From NCBI GenBank assembly GCA_030591195.1, contig JAUVBO010000073.1, forward strand, positions 1 to 8,403: 8,403 bases of DNA, read 5' to 3'. How positions within the stretch are numbered: the first letter of the stretch is position 1; every line of letters starts with the position of its first letter. The DNA comes from Pseudomonadota bacterium (GTDB lineage: Bacteria; Myxococcota; Polyangia; GCA-2747355; JACKDQ01). Shown here in pieces: positions 5,104 to 8,403 of the stretch. The position numbers and the translations under genes are program-made. The notes beneath the pieces are model-generated. The model did not search any database. It was not told the DNA's origin and saw only the letters and a program-made list of their open reading frames with translations.

Positions 5104-6333
5104 CTAACCCTGGAGCACAATGCGAGAGATCTCGGGAAGCACACCGAGTCGGACGGGTAACACGGACAACCCGACGCCCCGCGAGACCAGAACCGGACAG
5201 GTTGGCCCCTGGCAGAGGCCTCCCACGTACTTCTGTCCATACCCCGAGGGCACGAGGGGGGTGCCCAGGCCCGGAATCCGCACCTGCCCCCCGTGGGTAT
5301 GCCCGCTGAGCATCAGATCGACCCGGATCGCTGGATCGAGCCTCTCGGCGGTGTCCGGATTGTGGGCCAGCACCAGCCTCGGGGTGCTCGGGCTCACCCG
5401 GCGGACCGCGCGCTCGAGCGCAACCTCGTCCTCCCAGAGATCGCCGAGACCCGCGATGCAGAGGCCCCCACGCGTCGGCGGCGCGGTGGTCAGGCTCCGA
5501 TCGTCGCCGACGAAGCGCCGGCGGTTGTCGATCAGCGCAATGCCGGTGCGGGCGAAGGCAGCGCGGCACGCCCGGGCGCCCTCCCAGTGGTCGTGGTTGC
5601 CGAGCACCGCGAGGGTGCCGATGCGCGGCCGCAGCTGCTCGAAGACGGCGATTCCCGGCGCGATCGCCCGGCGAGTGCCGTGGACGTAGTCGCCGGTGAG
5701 CAGGACCAGGTCGGGCTTCAGCTGGTTGGCCTGCTGGACCGCAGCACGAACCAGCGACAGGGGCACGAAGCGTCCGTGGTGGGTATCGGTCAGCTGGACC
5801 AGGGTCAGCCCCTCGAGGGCCGGTGGCAGGCCAGCGATCTTGACCGTGTAGCTCCGCACCCTGAGCCGCAGCGGGGCGATGCCAGCGCCGTAGACGCCGA
5901 CCCCGGCGAACGCCGCCCCGGCCGTGCCCGCGGCTACCCGCCCGACAAACCGGCGGCGAGTGATCGGCTGGCGGTTGTCCTCCGGCTGGTCACGGGCTCC
6001 GCCCGGGCCCTCGGTTTCACGCCGCTGCCGGCGCCAGAGGCGCCACGACCAGAGGCCGCCGACCCACAGGCCCGTGCCGAAGGCGACCACCAGGTAGTGG
6101 ATCGCCAACCAATGGTGGTCGATGGGCGGCGAGAGCGCCCGGACCACGAGCAGCACTGGGAGGGTCAACCAGAAGCAAAGCCGGTAGAGCAGGTGTCCGC
6201 TCGACTGCCAGGCCTCTGGCAGCCAGAGCCGATCCGCCTGGAGAAAGAGCAGCCAGAGGCCAGCGCCGAGCAGGACGCTCAGGAGCGTGCGGCGCAACAC
6301 CACCGCGAGCCTGCTGCTGGAGCAGATCGGCAT
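5104..6333 (-). CDS. Membrane-anchored calcineurin-like metallophosphoesterase with Tat-type motif
   Basis: The 409-residue protein has three hydrophobic helices (about 11-32, 48-66 and 75-98), then a basic linker and a Tat-like segment RRRFVGRVAAGTAG (126-139) running into a fourth hydrophobic stretch (to about 151). The catalytic domain follows, with the full two-metal set: D183-x-H185 (TDTHHG), G214-D-x-x-H218 (GDYVHG), G245-NHDH, H324 (LAHNPD) and G344-HTHGG. These residues bind two divalent metals and cleave phosphomonoesters or diesters. The layout after the RR motif matches YkuE-type phosphoesterases, which are Tat-exported and act outside the cytoplasm; this is the most likely location here. 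The ATG at 6333 has GGGGAG 9 nt upstream and is preferred over in-frame starts up to 6438, which would run into the opposite gene's start. The true substrate is not evident. A hairpin terminator lies just beyond the stop. Confidence 0.93.
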   Translation of the reverse strand: MPICSSSRLAVVLRRTLLSVLLGAGLWLLFLQADRLWLPEAWQSSGHLLYRLCFWLTLPVLLVVRALSPPIDHHWLAIHYLVVAFGTGLWVGGLWSWRLWRRQRRETEGPGGARDQPEDNRQPITRRRFVGRVAAGTAGAAFAGVGVYGAGIAPLRLRVRSYTVKIAGLPPALEGLTLVQLTDTHHGRFVPLSLVRAAVQQANQLKPDLVLLTGDYVHGTRRAIAPGIAVFEQLRPRIGTLAVLGNHDHWEGARACRAAFARTGIALIDNRRRFVGDDRSLTTAPPTRGGLCIAGLGDLWEDEVALERAVRRVSPSTPRLVLAHNPDTAERLDPAIRVDLMLSGHTHGGQVRIPGLGTPLVPSGYGQKYVGGLCQGPTCPVLVSRGVGLSVLPVRLGVLPEISRIVLQG

Positions 6334-6427
6334 GCCTCGTTGCTCCCCGTCCCTCGCGGGTGCTAATAAGGCCCGCATCAAGCGGACCATCGTTGACGAC
6401 CTTGACCACCATCCGGTGACGACACTC
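6334..6427. promoter_or_regulatory. Divergent intergenic region between phosphoesterase and barrel genes
   Basis: This 94-bp gap must hold two promoters facing apart. On the minus strand TATTAG (6363-6368) is a fair -10 for the phosphoesterase gene. For the plus-strand gene, a 9-bp direct repeat TTGACNACC occurs twice end to end (6393-6401 and 6402-6410); each copy offers a TTGAC -35-like element, but no good -10 follows. The doublet could also be an activator site. Assignments are tentative. Confidence 0.3.
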
Positions 6428-6958
6428 ATGCATGCCACGAAGACGACGCAAAATCACCTGCTCGCGCTGCTGATCACCGCGTCGGTGCTCCTGGTCAGCC
6501 CTCGGGCCCTCGCCAGCCCGGCGGCCCACTCGCGCTTCACCTCGGGGATCAAGGGCACCTACGCCGCCGGCATCGGCCACGGCCCGACGATCCACCAGGG
6601 CGGCGGCGGCCCGTTCTTCGAGGCGGCGCTGATCAGCGGCTGGCTCGAGCTCGAGCTCGGCGTGCGGCTGCTGGGCAACGAGCACGGCGCGCTGCTGCCG
6701 ATCAGCCTGGTGGCCAAGCTGCCGGTGCCCGTGCACCCCAAGGTGCACGGCTACGTCGGCCTCGGCCCGGCGCTGGTGCCGGCCTTCGGTGGCGGTGACA
6801 GCGCCCTGCACTACGGGCTCGAGACGGTCATCGGCGCGTACTTCAGCCTCGGAGACCCATGGTCGATCCTCGTCGAGGGCGGCTTCGGGATGCTACGCGA
6901 GCACGGCAGCACGGTTCACGAGCTGATGTCGAGCCTCGGAGTCGCCTACCGCTTCTGA
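6428..6958 (+). CDS. Secreted beta-barrel-like outer membrane protein
   Basis: The product is 176 residues from ATG 6428. Residues 1-29 are a Sec signal peptide (basic/polar n-region, core LLALLITASVLLV, cleavage after ALA at 29). The mature 147 residues alternate hydrophobic and polar positions in short strands separated by G/N/D turns (for example WLELELGVRL, HGYVGLGPALVPAF, WSILVEGGFGML) and end in VAYRF. A C-terminal Phe after alternating residues is the usual BAM-recognised signal of outer-membrane beta-barrels, so an eight-stranded barrel of OmpW/OmpX size is the best guess. There is no cysteine. In-frame starts as far up as 6287 would add a hydrophilic stretch before the signal peptide and overlap the opposite gene, so 6428 is chosen; its ribosome site (GGTGA, 8-9 nt away) is weak. 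The DUF2284 gene follows after 26 bp, so the two may share a message. Confidence 0.8.
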   Translation: MHATKTTQNHLLALLITASVLLVSPRALASPAAHSRFTSGIKGTYAAGIGHGPTIHQGGGGPFFEAALISGWLELELGVRLLGNEHGALLPISLVAKLPVPVHPKVHGYVGLGPALVPAFGGGDSALHYGLETVIGAYFSLGDPWSILVEGGFGMLREHGSTVHELMSSLGVAYRF

Positions 6959-6984
6959 CACGCCGCTCGACCGAGGAGAGATCG

Positions 6985-7530
6985 ATGGTTCGACGCGAGC
7001 AGATCGAGGACCTGCTGCAGGGCTACGAGGGCCTAACCGACCACCGCTGGATCGACCCGAGCAAGCAGGTGGTGGTGGCCCAGTGGGTCCGGATCAAGTG
7101 CACCTTCGGCTGCGTCGAGTATGGGCGCAACGCCTGCTGCCCGCCCAGCACGCCGAGCGTGGCCGAGTGCGAACGGCTGTTCGGCGAGTACCGCGAGGCG
7201 GTGCTGATGTGTTTCCGCAAGCAGCTCGACCGTCCCGAGGACCGCCACGCCTGGTCGCCGACGATCAACGCGCGGCTGCTCGAGCTCGAGCGCGAGGTGT
7301 TCGTCGCCGGTCACCAGAAGGCCTTCGTCCTGTACATGGACAGCTGCGGCCTCTGCGACTCCTGCGCCAGCACCCGCCGGGGCTGCAAGGACCTGCGAGC
7401 GGCCCGCCCCTCGCCCGAGGCGATGGCGGTCGACGTCTTCTCCACCGTGCGCGCCGCGGGGATGACGATCGACGTCCTGGCGGATGAGACCCAGCCGATG
7501 AACCGCTACGCGCTGCTGCTGGTGGAGTAG
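6985..7530 (+). CDS. DUF2284 family predicted metal-binding protein
   Basis: The 181-residue protein matches the DUF2284 pattern: an N-terminal C39-x3-C43-x2-YG...C51-C52-PP block, a middle helix region, and a second block C121-GLC124-DSC127...C134 followed by the typical R-P-S-P-E-A-M segment and a DV-x-x-T-x-x-x-x-G helix. Ten cysteines, most in these two blocks, suggest binding of an Fe-S cluster or another metal in the cytoplasm. No signal peptide or membrane helix is present. The family is common in anaerobes and deltaproteobacteria and has no established biochemical function that I can state. The ATG at 6985 is chosen because AGGAGA (6974-6979) lies 5 nt upstream; the frame stays open further up inside the barrel gene, but that is shadow. 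It lies 26 bp after the barrel gene, so joint transcription is likely though a joint function is not obvious. Confidence 0.92.
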   Translation: MVRREQIEDLLQGYEGLTDHRWIDPSKQVVVAQWVRIKCTFGCVEYGRNACCPPSTPSVAECERLFGEYREAVLMCFRKQLDRPEDRHAWSPTINARLLELEREVFVAGHQKAFVLYMDSCGLCDSCASTRRGCKDLRAARPSPEAMAVDVFSTVRAAGMTIDVLADETQPMNRYALLLVE

Positions 7531-7561
7531 CCCTGACCGTCGAGGGAGCGACAGTAGGGGG

Positions 7562-7590
7562 TTGCCGCGACCAGCGGGATGCTCGACAAT
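7562..7590 (+). promoter_or_regulatory. Candidate promoter of the SLH lipoprotein gene
   Basis: TTGCCG (7562-7567) and GACAAT (7585-7590) are spaced 17 bp apart, each matching sigma-70 hexamers at four of six positions. The start would be at about 7597, giving a 26-nt leader that includes the ribosome site AGGGGG (7611-7616). No clear terminator for the preceding gene is seen between 7531 and 7561. Confidence 0.4.
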
Positions 7591-7622
7591 TCGCGGAGTC
7601 GCTGGCTGTCAGGGGGTGGGAC

Positions 7623-8403
7623 TTGAACACGAGAGGCCGCGTTCTGATCGTGTGGTCTTCGCTCGCCGCGGGGACCTGCCTGCTGGCGTGCGCGGGGCAG
7701 GCGCCGATCGTTGTCGGAGACGCTTCGCTTCCCCCTGACTGGGGCGCGGTGGACCTCGGCGCACTGGACGGAACCGGGACCTTACCGGACCTGTCTCCGC
7801 TGCCGCCCGATGCTGCAGCACCCGACGCGGCGCCACCGCCCGACGCGACACCACCACCCGATGTCGCCCCCGGACCGGTCGCGTTCACTGACGTACCGGC
7901 GAGCCACCCCTTCTACACCGAGATCCAGTGGGTGGCCCAGCAGGGCATCATGAAGGGCTGTCAGAGCTCGCCGCTGGCCTTCTGCCCCGAGGTGGTGCTA
8001 CCGCGCGAGCAGCTGGCGGTGGCGCTGATCCGGATGAAGTTTGGCGACGCCTTCAGCCACCCGGCGACGCCCTACTTCGTCGACGTCCCCCCGACGCACT
8101 GGGCCTTCAAGCACGTCCAGAAACTGCGCGCCGAGGGCATCACCAAGGGCTGCAACCCACCGGCAAACGACAAGTTCTGTCCGAAAGACCCGACATCCCG
8201 AGCCCAGGCGGCGGTCTTACTCAACCGCGCCAAGTTCGGCGAGAGCTTCACCCACCCGGCGACGCCCGACTTCGTCGACGTCCCCCCGACGCACTGGGCC
8301 TTCAAGCACGTCCAGAGACTGCGCGCCGAGGGCATCACCAAGGGCTGCAACCCACCGGCAAACGACAAGTTCTGCCCCGACGACGGCATCACCCGGGCCC
8401 AAT
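7623..8403 (+). CDS. SLH-repeat lipoprotein with TTG start (C-terminus beyond the window)
   Basis: The frame from TTG 7623 stays open for 260 codons to the right edge. AGGGGG lies 6 nt before the TTG and no better in-frame start exists upstream. The product begins MNTRGRVLIVWSSLAAG and has a lipobox L-L-A-C with C23. Residues 24 to about 85 are a Pro/Asp/Ala linker (PPDAAAPDAAPPPD). Three S-layer-homology-like repeats follow: about 87-139, 152-204 and 217 to the edge. Each has F-x-D-V-P-x-x-H, a helix, G-I-x-K-G-C, F-C-P, and an R-E/A-Q helix. The paired Cys per repeat (GC and FC) are typical of the deltaproteobacterial variant and could form a disulfide in each. SLH domains bind cell-wall polymers or mediate surface display; in a lipoprotein they more likely serve as a surface adhesive or scaffold module. 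Repeats 2 and 3 are nearly identical at DNA level. Confidence 0.88.
   Translation, partial: MNTRGRVLIVWSSLAAGTCLLACAGQAPIVVGDASLPPDWGAVDLGALDGTGTLPDLSPLPPDAAAPDAAPPPDATPPPDVAPGPVAFTDVPASHPFYTEIQWVAQQGIMKGCQSSPLAFCPEVVLPREQLAVALIRMKFGDAFSHPATPYFVDVPPTHWAFKHVQKLRAEGITKGCNPPANDKFCPKDPTSRAQAAVLLNRAKFGESFTHPATPDFVDVPPTHWAFKHVQRLRAEGITKGCNPPANDKFCPDDGITRAQ
8058..8392 (+). repeat. 195-bp tandem repeat encoding SLH units
   Basis: Two units start at 8058 and 8253, a period of 195 bp or 65 residues. Over the first roughly 125 bp the copies differ at only four positions (Y/D, K/R and two silent changes), including agreement at silent sites. The rest of the unit (the R-A-Q helix) can only be compared in part because the window ends. 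This points to recent duplication or ongoing gene conversion within the gene. Confidence 0.85.

Noticed and set aside
5293..6366. Plus-strand 357-codon frame opposite the phosphoesterase
   Set aside because: It is rich in R, Q, A, P and E with no domain pattern, while the minus strand has all metal-binding motifs in order.
7571..7604. CCAGCG/CGCTGG inverted repeat before the SLH gene
   Set aside because: Six base pairs with a loop over 20 nt overlapping the likely promoter; too weak to call a structure.
7265..7888. Minus-strand Ser/Gly/Ala-rich frame opposite DUF2284 and the SLH linker
   Set aside because: Low complexity produced by the reverse of the Pro/Asp/Ala linker; no motif.

Overview
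The window looks like chromosomal DNA of a high-GC Gram-negative bacterium, most likely a myxobacterium or relative (Myxococcota, former Deltaproteobacteria). The reasons are the strong G/C preference at third codon positions, at least three probable lipoproteins with Asp/Pro/Ala or Pro/Glu linkers and cysteine-rich or SLH-like outer parts, a receiver domain joined to a GHKL ATPase, a beta-barrel-like protein ending in Phe, and a DUF2284 metal-binding protein. This is inference from style and gene families; no rRNA or other phylogenetic marker is present.

Layout, left to right. At the left edge is the first 41 codons of a family 2 glycosyltransferase on the minus strand (1-123). Divergent from it is a MoxR-type AAA+ ATPase (200-1069, plus) that may be made from a leaderless message. 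Next comes a plus-strand pair: a Pro/Glu-linker, Cys-rich lipoprotein (1169-1741) and, 9 nt later, a small protein with a treble-clef/B-box-like zinc-finger pattern and two membrane helices (1751-2152). A plus-strand REC + GHKL ATPase signalling protein follows (2230-3195). It converges on two minus-strand genes: a large Cys-rich lipoprotein with an unusually long N-terminal leader (3226-4470) and a small putative lipoprotein ending in degenerate pentapeptide repeats (4571-5014). A hairpin with T-tracts on both strands (5054-5080) closes the next minus-strand gene, a membrane-anchored, Tat-motif metallophosphoesterase (5104-6333). Divergent from that, on the plus strand, are a secreted beta-barrel-like protein (6428-6958) and the DUF2284 protein (6985-7530). 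The window ends inside an SLH-repeat lipoprotein with a TTG start (7623 to the right edge), whose second and third repeats are almost identical at DNA level.

The genes do not form one obvious pathway. The shared theme is the cell envelope: an envelope-sugar transferase, a membrane phosphoesterase, several surface lipoproteins, and an outer-membrane-like barrel. The REC-GHKL protein and the orphan MoxR ATPase are the regulatory or chaperone-like members. I found no CRISPR array, insertion sequence, tRNA, rRNA, phage gene or recognised defence system. The observations most worth following are the REC-GHKL protein, the zinc-finger/membrane partner of the Cys-rich lipoprotein, the 89-residue leader before a lipobox, and the two short-period tandem repeats.
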